The notes below the pieces were generated by a model. The model worked only from the letters and a program-made list of their open reading frames with translations, was not told where the DNA came from and did no database searches. A DNA stretch of 38,317 nt from positions 1 through 38,317 of the forward strand of contig JAPPNK010000009.1 in assembly GCA_028818695.1 (NCBI GenBank). Reading direction: 5' to 3'. A program made the position numbers and the translations under genes. This document shows positions 7,014-14,419 of the stretch, piece after piece; position 1 is the stretch's first letter; each line of letters starts with the position of its first letter. Origin of the DNA: Candidatus Poribacteria bacterium (GTDB taxonomy: Bacteria > Poribacteria > WGA-4E > GCA-2687025).

Positions 7014-8612
7014 TTAGTCTTCAGGAGCTTCGGCGATCGCCGCTTCCGTCGTCAAGACGGTTCCTGCGACGCTCGCTGCGTTTTGAAGCGCCGTACGCGC
7101 CACCTTCGTCGGATCGATGATGCCCGCCTCGATCATATCCACATACTCAAGCGCCGCGACATCGTACCCGTCGTTCGGGTTGTCGCTGCTGAGGATATTC
7201 GCCGCGACGACGGACGCCTCCACGCCGGCGTTGGACGCGAGCTGGATCAGCGGCGCGGAAAGCGATTTCTGCAGAATCGCCATCCCGATCCGTTCATCGT
7301 CGTTGTCGCCGGCGCCGCTTTTGATGAGCGCGTCCACCGCCGCCTGTGCGCGCAACAGCGCGACTCCGCCGCCGGGAATGATCCCTTCTTCAATGGCTGC
7401 CCGCGTCGCGCTCAAGGCGTCTTCAACCCGCTGCTTCCGCTCCTTCATCTCCACCTCTGTCGGCGCCCCGACCTCAATGACGGTGATGCCGCCCGACAGC
7501 TTCGCAAGCCGCTCCTGCAGCTTCTCGCGGTCGTATTCAGAGGAGCTGTTCTCGATCTCAAGCCGTATCTGCCGCTTCCGCTCTTCGATCTTGTCCGCGC
7601 CGCCCTTCCCGCGCACGATCGTCGTGTTGTCCTTGTCGATGCGGACGCTTTCCGCTTCGCCCAGCATGCCCAGCACGACGCGCTCAAGCCGTATGCCGAG
7701 CTCCTCGGCGATCACCTGCCCGCGCGTCATGACGGCGATGTCCCCAAGGATCGCCTTGCGCCGGTCGCCGAACGCGGGCGCCTTCACGGCGCAGGCAGAG
7801 ATGACGCCCCGCAGCTGATTCACAACCAGCGTCGACAGCGCCTCCCCCTCCACATCTTCCGCGATGATGAGCAGCGGGCGCCCGACCTTCGCCGTGTTTT
7901 GAAGCAGCGGCAGCAGGTCCTGCGCCGAGCTCAACTTCGACTGATGCAGCAGAATGTAAGGGTTCTCAAGGACGCACTCGTTGCCGTCTTCAGAATTGGC
8001 AAACCGAGCCGACAAGAAGCCGCGGTCAAACTGCATCCCTTCAACCACATTCGAGACGATTTCAGCCGACTTGCCTTCATCGATGGTGACGACGCCCTCA
8101 TGTCCGACAAGGTCCAGCGCGTCGGCAATCGTCTTCGCCGTTTCGGCGTCATGGTTAGAAGAGACCAGCGCAATCCGCTCATATTCGTTCCTGCCTTCGA
8201 CAGGGCGGCTGCGCTCTGCCAGATCGGAGACGGCGGCTGCGCATGCTTGGTCAATGCCGCGTTTGAGCGACATCGGATCGGAACCTGCCGCGACCGCTTT
8301 CATGCCTTCTACAAGCATCTGGTGGGCGAGGGTGACAGCGGTGGTTGTGCCGTCGCCGGCGTCGTCGTTTGTTTTCGAGGCGGCCGCTTTCAGCAGCTGC
8401 GCGCCCATGTTCTGGTAATGATCGGGCAGCTCAATCTCTTTGGCGACTGAGACGCCGTCTTTGGTGACAGACGGCGCGCCCCAAGACTTGCTAAGTATGA
8501 CATTTCGGCCTCTCGGGCCGAGGGTGGTTTTGACCGCTTTAGACAGCATGGCCGCGCCTTCTTGGAGGCCGGCGCGCGCTTCGGCGTCAAAGGCGATCCG
8601 TTTGGCTGGCAT
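7014..8612 (-). CDS. groEL: Chaperonin GroEL (60 kDa)
   Basis: ATP-driven folding chamber subunit, 532 aa. The nucleotide-binding TLGPRGRNV loop, GDGTTT (residues 86-91) and the late VGAPTEVEMKERKQRVEDAL segment carrying the hydrolytic Asp are all present. The protein ends AEAPED and lacks the Gly-Gly-Met-rich tail found in most GroELs. It lies 26 bases after groES and shares its CIRCE-controlled promoter. Several positions differ from the Escherichia coli consensus, which suggests either a divergent lineage or a second, specialised GroEL; the groES partner and CIRCE favour a main stress-regulated copy. Confidence 0.97.
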   Translation of the reverse strand: MPAKRIAFDAEARAGLQEGAAMLSKAVKTTLGPRGRNVILSKSWGAPSVTKDGVSVAKEIELPDHYQNMGAQLLKAAASKTNDDAGDGTTTAVTLAHQMLVEGMKAVAAGSDPMSLKRGIDQACAAAVSDLAERSRPVEGRNEYERIALVSSNHDAETAKTIADALDLVGHEGVVTIDEGKSAEIVSNVVEGMQFDRGFLSARFANSEDGNECVLENPYILLHQSKLSSAQDLLPLLQNTAKVGRPLLIIAEDVEGEALSTLVVNQLRGVISACAVKAPAFGDRRKAILGDIAVMTRGQVIAEELGIRLERVVLGMLGEAESVRIDKDNTTIVRGKGGADKIEERKRQIRLEIENSSSEYDREKLQERLAKLSGGITVIEVGAPTEVEMKERKQRVEDALSATRAAIEEGIIPGGGVALLRAQAAVDALIKSGAGDNDDERIGMAILQKSLSAPLIQLASNAGVEASVVAANILSSDNPNDGYDVAALEYVDMIEAGIIDPTKVARTALQNAASVAGTVLTTEAAIAEAPED

Positions 8613-8638
8613 TGTTCGCTCCTTCGCTTGAAAGCGGC

Positions 8639-8926
8639 TTAGTCAATGACAGCGAGTATGTCCGACTCGCGCATCACCTTATACTCTTCGCCGTCCATGT
8701 CAAATTCGGTTCCGCCGAATTTTGAGAAGATCACCTTGTCGCCCGCTTTAACTGAAAGCGGAGTCCGAACGCCCTCGTCGTTGCGGCGTCCAGGGCCGAC
8801 GGCAATCACAGAGCCGATCTGCGGCTGCTCTTTAGCCGTGTCAGGCACGATGATGGCGCCAACCTTTGTTTCTTCTTCTTCGGCTGGCTTCACCACTACA
8901 TGGTCCGAAAGAGGTTCTAAATTCAT
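8639..8926 (-). CDS. groES: Co-chaperonin GroES (10 kDa)
   Basis: Lid of the GroEL chamber. The ATG at 8926 gives 95 aa, the usual length, and is preceded by a strong GGAGGAG site; an in-frame upstream start at 8947 would add seven unlikely residues. The mobile loop (about residues 17-35) and the motif KVIFSKFGGTEFDMDGEEY are typical of the family. Directly followed by groEL. Confidence 0.97.
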   Translation of the reverse strand: MNLEPLSDHVVVKPAEEEETKVGAIIVPDTAKEQPQIGSVIAVGPGRRNDEGVRTPLSVKAGDKVIFSKFGGTEFDMDGEEYKVMRESDILAVID

Positions 8927-8967
8927 CGTTTTGCTCCTCCAAAGCAAAATGCGTTCATCAAGATGCG

Positions 8968-8994
8968 TTAGCGCTCGAATGGCTAGAGCGCTAA
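8968..8994. promoter_or_regulatory. CIRCE operator (HrcA binding site)
   Basis: TTAGCGCTC (8968-8976), nine spacer bases, then GAGCGCTAA (8986-8994) is a perfect inverted repeat with CIRCE geometry and near-consensus arms; symmetry extends to ATGCG/CGCAT at 8963 and 8999. It begins just after the groES -10 box, the usual place for HrcA to block transcription until heat stress. No hrcA gene is in this window. Confidence 0.93.
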
Positions 8995-8999
8995 CGCAT

Positions 9000-9029
9000 A
9001 TGGTATGGAATCGAATTGCGGATCGTCAA
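9000..9029 (-). promoter_or_regulatory. groES-groEL promoter
   Basis: Minus-strand TTGACG (9024-9029) and TACCAT (9000-9005) are separated by 18 bases. The CIRCE operator directly follows, covering the expected transcription start. Confidence 0.6.
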
Positions 9030-9040
9030 GTCGAATCGCT

Positions 9041-9202
9041 GACCTTAGCGTTAGTTGGGACATTCGCCTGAGCGAATGCAGACGGTTTTTGCGGCGCCTC
9101 TGGATTCCCGCTTTCGCGGGAATGACGGTCTGGTTGGCGGCGCCTTTTTCCCATCAATAGAGCGATCGTTCGTTCAAATGTCCCAACTTTATGCATGAGG
9201 TC
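9041..9202. repeat. 162-bp MITE-like repeat, copy 1
   Basis: Bounded by GACC and GGTC, with inner inverted ends AGTTGGGACATT (9053-9064) and AATGTCCCAACT (9177-9188). It contains two internal hairpins: CATTCGCC/GCGAATG and ATTCCCGC/GCGGGAAT. Copy 2 (12608-12769) has the same length and orientation and differs at roughly one base in twelve. No coding capacity. It lies between the groES promoter and the rplL end. Confidence 0.85.
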
Positions 9203-9232
9203 GGGAACCGCCGAAGCGGAACTCTTGAACGC

Positions 9233-9619
9233 CTATTTGATATCGACGCCTGCGCCGACCGCTTCCAGCGCCTCTTTGATCTTGTCCGCTTCCTCCTGAG
9301 AAACGCCTTCCTTGATGACATTCGGAGCCGCCTCAACCGCCTCTTTCGCCTCGCGCAAGCCGAGACCGGTAAAGGCGCGCACCTCCTTGATGACCTTGAT
9401 CTTCTGATCGCCGATTTCGGTCAGATGGACGTCAAACTCGGTCTTCTCCTCGGCGGCGGGAGCTTCCTCTGCGCCTCCTGGAGCCGCCGCAACAGCGCCC
9501 GCCACCGCGACCGGCGGCGCGGCGCTCACCCCGAATTCTTCCTCAATCATCTTGACAAGCTTCGACAAGTCCATCACGGACAGCTCTTTGATCGCTCCGA
9601 GAATTTCTTCAACCGACAT
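9233..9619 (-). CDS. rplL: Ribosomal protein bL12 (L7/L12)
   Basis: Stalk protein that recruits translation factors. The 128 aa comprise an N-terminal dimerisation domain, an Ala/Pro-rich hinge (about 32-58) and the C-terminal factor-binding domain with [21 protein letters not shown]. Last gene of the ribosomal cluster; rpoB, its common downstream neighbour, is absent. Confidence 0.97.
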   Translation of the reverse strand: MSVEEILGAIKELSVMDLSKLVKMIEEEFGVSAAPPVAVAGAVAAAPGGAEEAPAAEEKTEFDVHLTEIGDQKIKVIKEVRAFTGLGLREAKEAVEAAPNVIKEGVSQEEADKIKEALEAVGAGVDIK

Positions 9620-9649
9620 GTTCCGTTTCCTTTCTGTTCGCGGTTGGGT

Positions 9650-10225
9650 TTATTCGGCGGCTTGACCGGACTGCTCCGCCACTTGACGCAGCGCAATCGA
9701 AAGCCCGCCGAGTATCTGATTAAGCGCGACCGCCAGACCGCTCGAGATCTGGTTGAGCGCGACTGCAAGCCCGCGCGTCGGCGACTGAAGCAAACCAGCC
9801 AGCTGCGCGATCGATTCCTCGCGCGACGGCAGCTCCGCAAGCGCCGCGGCGTCCGCTTCGTTGAGCGTTTGAAGCCCTAGAAGGCCCGCCTTGACGCGCA
9901 CCTTCTCGTTCGTTTTCATATATTCGCGCAGCGTTTTCATCGCGGCAGACGGATCTGCCGCGGTCGCCAGCGCGGTGGGTCCTTTAAGATGCTCCTCTAT
10001 GCCCTCAATGCCGAGATTGGACGCCGCGATTCGAATGAAAGTGTTTTTATACACTTTATAACGGACATCCCGCTCCCGAAACTGATGGCGCAGTTCAACC
10101 GCCTCCGCGACGGTCATGCCGCTCATTTCAACAAGCAGCGTCGAAGCGGCTTCCTTCAAGACGATCTCAATCTCTTGAACCTTTGCCGCCTTTTCAGGTC
10201 TTGGCTCTCCCTGCGTCCTTGCCAT
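9650..10225 (-). CDS. rplJ: Ribosomal protein uL10
   Basis: Base of the ribosomal stalk, binding 23S rRNA and L12 dimers. 191 aa, with a normal N-terminal domain. The C-terminal helix, where L12 dimers dock, contains tandem 11-residue units: GLAVALNQISS, GLAVALNQILG and GLSIALRQVAE. Since each docking site is about one such segment, three L12 dimers per stalk are likely. Preceded by an L10 leader with an attenuator hairpin 24 bases before the ATG. Confidence 0.96.
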   Translation of the reverse strand: MARTQGEPRPEKAAKVQEIEIVLKEAASTLLVEMSGMTVAEAVELRHQFRERDVRYKVYKNTFIRIAASNLGIEGIEEHLKGPTALATAADPSAAMKTLREYMKTNEKVRVKAGLLGLQTLNEADAAALAELPSREESIAQLAGLLQSPTRGLAVALNQISSGLAVALNQILGGLSIALRQVAEQSGQAAE

Positions 10226-10248
10226 GCGCGCTCCTTTCCTTATCCAAT

Positions 10249-10276
10249 AAAAAAGCCCTCCAGTCGAATAGAGGGC
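10249..10276 (-). terminator. Attenuator hairpin of the L10 leader
   Basis: On the minus strand GCCCTC, a 10-base loop, GAGGGC and six Ts form a rho-independent terminator between rplA and rplJ. Its place at the end of the L10 leader suggests conditional termination rather than the end of the operon. Confidence 0.8.
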
Positions 10277-10378
10277 AATTCAAGCGCTCCGAACTCGGCA
10301 GGACATTAAGCGCGGCGCGCCCCTGCTGTCTTCGACCAGAGATGACGTTCTCTAAATGTTAGGTTCCCGCTAGAGAAT
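10249..10378 (-). ncRNA. Ribosomal protein L10 leader RNA
   Basis: The rplA-rplJ spacer on the minus strand holds the conserved-looking element CTTAATGTCCTGCCGAG (10294-10310) followed by the terminator hairpin. This resembles the L10 leader, a cis-acting RNA bound by the L10-L12 complex so that excess stalk protein lowers rplJ-rplL expression. Exact ends are estimated. Confidence 0.75.
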
Positions 10379-10383
10379 TCTCC

Positions 10384-11073
10384 TTATACTGCGGCAAACG
10401 CCGAAGCGTCCACCTTGACGCCCGGCCCCATCGTGGAAGAGACGGAGACCGCCTGAATAAAGCGGCCCTTTACAGCGGCCGGACGCGCCCGCGTCAGCGC
10501 GTTCACAAAGCTGCGCACATTCTCTTCCAACTTATCCTGCTCAAACGACGCCTTCCCGACGGGAGCGTGAACGACCCCCTCCTTGTAGGCGCGAAAACTG
10601 ATGCGGCCTCCTTGAAAAGCGCTCACCATCTCGGCGATGTTCTCCCCGACGGTGCCGGACTTCGGATTCGGCATGAGACCGCGCGGACCGAGTATGCGCC
10701 CAAGACGCGCGATCTGGCGCATCAGGCTCGGCAAGGCGACCGCGGCGTCAAACTCAAGCCAGCCGCCGCTGATTTCCTCAATCAGATCGTCCGCCCCCGC
10801 TTTGACGGCGCCGGCGTCCAATGCCTCTTGCGCTTGACCGCCCTCGGCGAAGGCGATGACGCGCGTGACGCTGCCGGTGCCGTGAGGAAGGTCGACCGTT
10901 CCGCGCGGAAGCTGGTCGGCTTGGCGCGGGTCGACTCCGAGCCGGACGGCGATGTCGACCGTCTCGTCAAACGACGCTGAGGCGCAGCCTTTGACGGTCT
11001 CAATCGCTTCGGTCAGGTTGTACAGTTTCGTTCGGTCGATTTTAGCGCGTTCGTTTCGATACCGTTTGCTCAT
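10384..11073 (-). CDS. rplA: Ribosomal protein uL1
   Basis: Large-subunit protein of the mobile L1 stalk, also a known translational repressor of its own operon in other bacteria. 229 aa, with the signature LGPRGLMPNPKSGTV at about residues 129-143. It follows rplK after a three-base gap. Confidence 0.97.
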   Translation of the reverse strand: MSKRYRNERAKIDRTKLYNLTEAIETVKGCASASFDETVDIAVRLGVDPRQADQLPRGTVDLPHGTGSVTRVIAFAEGGQAQEALDAGAVKAGADDLIEEISGGWLEFDAAVALPSLMRQIARLGRILGPRGLMPNPKSGTVGENIAEMVSAFQGGRISFRAYKEGVVHAPVGKASFEQDKLEENVRSFVNALTRARPAAVKGRFIQAVSVSSTMGPGVKVDASAFAAV

Positions 11074-11076
11074 CTT

Positions 11077-11502
11077 TTATCCGTCTATGTTGATGCCCAT
11101 GCTGCGCGCCGTGCCTTCGACGATGCGCGCGGCCGCTTCGATGTCTTTTGTGTTTAAGTCGGGCAGCTTCACCTGCGCGATTTCCAGTATCTGCTGCCGC
11201 GTTACGGAGCCGACCGATTCCCTGCCAGGTTCAGCCGCAGCTGATTCGATCTGCGCCGCCTTTTTCAACAGACCGGTCACAAGCGGCGTTTTGATTTGCA
11301 TATCAAAGGAGCGGTCGGCGTAAACCGTGACGACCGCGCTGACAACGGTTCCCGCCTGAGACGCCGTCTGCGCATTGAAGTTTTTGATGAATTCGCCCAT
11401 GTTGATGCCGGTCGGCGCAAGGCTCGGTCCGACGGGCGGGGCGGGAGTCGCCGCGCCGCAGGGCAGCTGAAGGTTCACAGTCGTAAGGATCTTTTTAGCC
11501 AT
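11077..11502 (-). CDS. rplK: Ribosomal protein uL11
   Basis: Large-subunit protein of the GTPase-associated centre, needed for the RelA-mediated stringent response in well-studied bacteria. 141 aa with the N-terminal PPVGPSLAPTGINMGEF segment and a complete RNA-binding C-terminal domain. Its start lies inside the end of nusG (8-base overlap), so translation is coupled. Confidence 0.97.
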   Translation of the reverse strand: MAKKILTTVNLQLPCGAATPAPPVGPSLAPTGINMGEFIKNFNAQTASQAGTVVSAVVTVYADRSFDMQIKTPLVTGLLKKAAQIESAAAEPGRESVGSVTRQQILEIAQVKLPDLNTKDIEAAARIVEGTARSMGINIDG

Positions 11503-12073
11503 CGCGTTCTCCTAGGTTCCGCTCCACCTGCAGGAAATCCAGATCAACAGGCGTTTCGCGCCCAAAGATGGAGATGGTCAGTTTCAACTTTTGCTTCGTC
11601 ATGTCGACGTCGTTCACTTTTCCGATAAAGCCGGAGAAGGGACCGTCAATGACGCGCACCATATCGCCGACGCCGTACTCAATGTGCGCAATCGGCTCCG
11701 GCTCAAGCGATTCTTCCGATTCGTACAAGCCCGGAACCTCATGCTCCTGCAGCGGAGACGGATCGCTGCGGTTCGGAAGAAAGCCCATCACGCCCGGCGT
11801 CTGTTTCAGATACGGAAGCAGCCAGCGCGCGCTTGGATTTTCAGGGTCTTCCGCGACGTTCGCTTCCTCGGCGACATGCAAAAACAGATAGCCTGGATAC
11901 ACGGTGCGCTCCGTGGTGCGCCGCTTCCCGTCCCGCACCTCGGTCACTTTCTGCGTCGGTATGCGCACCTCTTTCAGATGCTCTTGACGCCCTTCGGAGC
12001 GCATGATCTCCTCAAGGTGAAGCCGCACCTTTTTTTCGTGTCCTGAATAGGTTTGGATGACGTACCAAGGCAT
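11495..12073 (-). CDS. nusG: Transcription elongation/antitermination factor NusG
   Basis: Binds RNA polymerase to raise processivity and links transcription to Rho or to ribosomes. 192 aa: NGN domain (about 1-125, opening WYVIQTYSGHEKKV) and KOW domain (about 137-185, with DGPFSGFIGKV). A Glu/Pro-rich linker of about 30 residues between the domains is somewhat long. Sits in the standard secE-nusG-rplK order. Confidence 0.96.
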   Translation of the reverse strand: MPWYVIQTYSGHEKKVRLHLEEIMRSEGRQEHLKEVRIPTQKVTEVRDGKRRTTERTVYPGYLFLHVAEEANVAEDPENPSARWLLPYLKQTPGVMGFLPNRSDPSPLQEHEVPGLYESEESLEPEPIAHIEYGVGDMVRVIDGPFSGFIGKVNDVDMTKQKLKLTISIFGRETPVDLDFLQVERNLGERDG

Positions 12074-12087
12074 GAGATTTCCGCGGT

Positions 12088-12381
12088 TTAGAACGGCAGC
12101 GTAAAGTTGTACAGAAATTTCGAGACGCTATCCAGCACAAAATCGGCGGCAAACAGGTAGAGCGCCGTCAGACCGACGCCCACGAGAACGACCCAGGTAT
12201 GCGCCGTCACCTCTTCCCGTTTTGGGACGGAGACGCGCGCCCACTCTTGACGGGCGTCCCGCACATACGCGGCGAGCTTTTGGCGGGACGCCAGCGCCGC
12301 GATCGCCCCAATCAGCGTGAAAAGGCCGGCGATGATCCAGGAGATGTTCTCAAGAACCCATCCAAAAAAATTCTCAAACAC
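12088..12381 (-). CDS. secE: Preprotein translocase subunit SecE
   Basis: Small essential clamp of the SecYEG channel. This 97-aa form has a hydrophobic helix near the N-terminus (about 12-30), the conserved amphipathic EWARVSVPKREEV segment (about 46-58) and a C-terminal membrane helix (about 62-80). The start codon is GTG. Gene order tRNA-Thr-secE-nusG supports the call. Confidence 0.93.
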   Translation of the reverse strand: MFENFFGWVLENISWIIAGLFTLIGAIAALASRQKLAAYVRDARQEWARVSVPKREEVTAHTWVVLVGVGLTALYLFAADFVLDSVSKFLYNFTLPF

Positions 12382-12409
12382 GCTCGCCCCGCTCCGTTCA
12401 TCGTGAATA

Positions 12410-12482
<73 letters not shown>

Positions 12483-12501
12483 GCACCTAACGGCTGAATA
12501 G

Positions 12502-12530
12502 ATCATAACCCGCGTTTGAGTTGAAGGCAA
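12502..12530 (-). promoter_or_regulatory. Promoter of the tRNA-Thr-secE-nusG-rpl operon
   Basis: Minus-strand TTGCCT (12525-12530), a 17-base spacer and TATGAT (12502-12507) lie 20 bases before the tRNA 5' end. The strong -10 box and ideal spacing fit a highly expressed stable-RNA operon. Confidence 0.75.
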
Positions 12531-12607
12531 GAAAAAACGGCGCATTCTTCTTTAACCAAAAGAGCGGCGTCTGAAGTCGCCCGCGTTCATCATACCCAGA
12601 GCGCTCC

Positions 12608-12769
12608 GACCTTAGCTTTAGTTGGGACATTCGCCCTGGGCGAACGCAGACGGTTTCTGCGATGCCTCTGGATTCCCGCTTGCGCGGGAATGGCGGCCTG
12701 GTTGGCGGCGCCTTTTCCCATCAATAGAGCGATCATTCGTTCAAATGTCCCAACTTTACGCATGGGGTC
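12608..12769. repeat. 162-bp MITE-like repeat, copy 2
   Basis: Same boundaries, inverted ends and internal palindromes as copy 1, in the same orientation. It lies between the promoter of the ribosomal operon and the divergent promoter of the transporter genes. The two copies thus bracket the ribosomal operon as 162-bp direct repeats 3.6 kb apart. Confidence 0.85.
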
Positions 12770-12782
12770 AGAGAGCGCTTGT

Positions 12783-12811
12783 TTGCCGCTCGTTCAAAAA
12801 ACGGCTACAAT
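12783..12811 (+). promoter_or_regulatory. Promoter of the small membrane protein-ABC transporter operon
   Basis: TTGCCG (12783-12788), 17 bases, then TACAAT (12806-12811; 5 of 6 matches). The transcript would start near 12818, giving a 37-base leader. It lies just beyond the end of MITE-like copy 2. Confidence 0.6.
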
Positions 12812-12854
12812 AAACGCAGGCGCAGGTTCCACCGCAAACGCAAGAGGCGCGCGC

Positions 12855-13007
12855 ATGCTGCGACATCAAAAAACGCCTGAAGAGCGTCAACGAGCCGCCA
12901 AAAGAGCGACCATACGCGCTATCGTGTACCTTGTCGTAGCTGCGGCGCTGCTTTATCTCATCCTCAACCCGTCTCTCATCTCTCGAATGCGCTCCATATT
13001 ACAATGA
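12855..13007 (+). CDS. Small single-helix membrane protein
   Basis: A 50-aa protein with a basic N-terminal half (about residues 1-22) and one transmembrane helix (about 23-38), ending in a short polar tail. AGAGG lies eight bases before the ATG. Its TGA overlaps the ATG of the binding-protein gene (ATGA), and a good promoter lies upstream, which argues for a real gene despite the size. No family is recognised; a role in stabilising or localising the transporter is only a guess from context. Confidence 0.6.
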   Translation: MLRHQKTPEERQRAAKRATIRAIVYLVVAAALLYLILNPSLISRMRSILQ

Positions 13008-14353
13008 AGAAAGACGCTTCCATGCACAGACTTTTTCAGCCTGCCGTTCTGCTGGCGCTCTTTGCCGGCGCCCTGCTCTCCGCAAACGCCCAAGAAACCT
13101 TGCGAGGCGTCTCGCCCCACCCAGAAGCGATGCTGAACGAGTTCGAGCGCAGCTTCGCCGCATGGATGAGCGAGGCGCATGACCGCTCCGTCAAGATCGA
13201 ATGGCTTGACCAGGGCGGCACCTCCAACATCAAGCGGTTCATTCAGTCCGAATTTCAGCGGTCGCCGGACGGCATCAACGTCGACCTGTTCTTCGGCGGC
13301 GGCGTCGACTCCTACATCGAATTTGCTGAAAAGGAGCTCTTTGAGCCGCATGTTCTTCCGAAAGAGCTTTTAGAGCAGATCGGGGAAAAGATCGCCGGCG
13401 TGCCTGTCTATGATGAAAAAGGGCGGTGGTACGGCGTCGCCCTCTCCGGCTTCGGCATGATGTATAACAATCTGATGGTGCGGCGGTTCAAGTTGCCGAC
13501 CGTCGCCACCTGGGAAGATATGACGGACCCGCGTCTGGTTGGGCGCATCGCCGCCGCCGACCCGCGCAACAGCGGAAGCGCTCATATGGTGTACGAAATC
13601 ATCCTGCAGGCGTACGGCTGGAAACGCGGCTGGCAGATACTCCACGAAATCGGCGGCAACGTCAAACAATTCACCGAAGGCGCCAGCGACGTCCCCGGCG
13701 AAGTCGCCCGCGGCAGCGTTTTCTACGGTCCCGTCATCGACTTCTACGCCTACGCCCAGATCGCCAAAGCCGGCGAAGACAAGCTCACCTACATCATGCC
13801 GGAGGGCCTCTCCGTCATCAATCCCGACCCGATCGCGATCCTGAAAGGCGCTCCGAATATGGAGCTGGCAAAGCTGTTTGTGGAGCATTGCCTCTCGCCG
13901 GAAGGGCAAAAGTTGCTGATACTGCCGAAGGGCGATCCTGAAGGTCCGCGCAACGAAACGCTCGCCCGATTGAGCGTCCTGCCGAAGCTGTACGCCGAGA
14001 CGGACGGCAGAGCCGTCGTGAAAAGCAACCCGTTTGAAATTCAAAACGCCATCGAATACAACCCGGATATCGGCGGCGCGCGCTGGACGCTGGTGAACGA
14101 TCTGTTCGGCGCTCTCATCATCGACGCGCACAAAGACCTCTCCTCAAGCTGGAAAGCTGTCGGCAAAGGGACGCAGACCGCGCGGCTCAAATTGGGCGAA
14201 ATGCCGATCAACGAAGAGGAAGCGGCGGAGCTCGCCAAGTCATGGAACGATCCCGATTACGCCCTGACGCGCAAGCGAACCGTTTCGGAATGGCGCCAAT
14301 TCGCCCGCGAGAAATACAACGCGGCAAAGCGGCTCAACAAAAGGACGCCATGA
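13004..14353 (+). CDS. ABC transporter solute-binding protein (FbpA/ThiB/AfuA-like)
   Basis: Periplasmic binding protein of the ferric iron/thiamine/polyamine type, 449 aa. The signal peptide ends about SANAQ (residue 30). Motifs typical of the class include VDLFFGGGVDSYIEFA, the hinge strand GVALSGFGMMYNN and a late DPIAILKGAPN segment. It is about 100 residues longer than usual, owing to an extended C-terminal region rich in Lys and Glu. The start at 13004 is coupled to the upstream gene; an alternative ATG at 13022 has GAAGAAAGA before it and still gives a full signal peptide. Ligand unknown; iron is the commonest for this family. Confidence 0.85.
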   Translation: MKKDASMHRLFQPAVLLALFAGALLSANAQETLRGVSPHPEAMLNEFERSFAAWMSEAHDRSVKIEWLDQGGTSNIKRFIQSEFQRSPDGINVDLFFGGGVDSYIEFAEKELFEPHVLPKELLEQIGEKIAGVPVYDEKGRWYGVALSGFGMMYNNLMVRRFKLPTVATWEDMTDPRLVGRIAAADPRNSGSAHMVYEIILQAYGWKRGWQILHEIGGNVKQFTEGASDVPGEVARGSVFYGPVIDFYAYAQIAKAGEDKLTYIMPEGLSVINPDPIAILKGAPNMELAKLFVEHCLSPEGQKLLILPKGDPEGPRNETLARLSVLPKLYAETDGRAVVKSNPFEIQNAIEYNPDIGGARWTLVNDLFGALIIDAHKDLSSSWKAVGKGTQTARLKLGEMPINEEEAAELAKSWNDPDYALTRKRTVSEWRQFAREKYNAAKRLNKRTP

Positions 14354-14419
14354 TGAACGCGAATCGGGAGCCGCGATGGAAATGACAGAGCCGAGAGCGG
14401 ACGGCGCCGAGGACGCGCG

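Noticed and set aside
6753-8450. Long open frame (565 aa) on the strand opposite groEL
   Set aside because: It is antisense to an unmistakable groEL; its Arg/His-rich composition is typical of a high-GC shadow frame.
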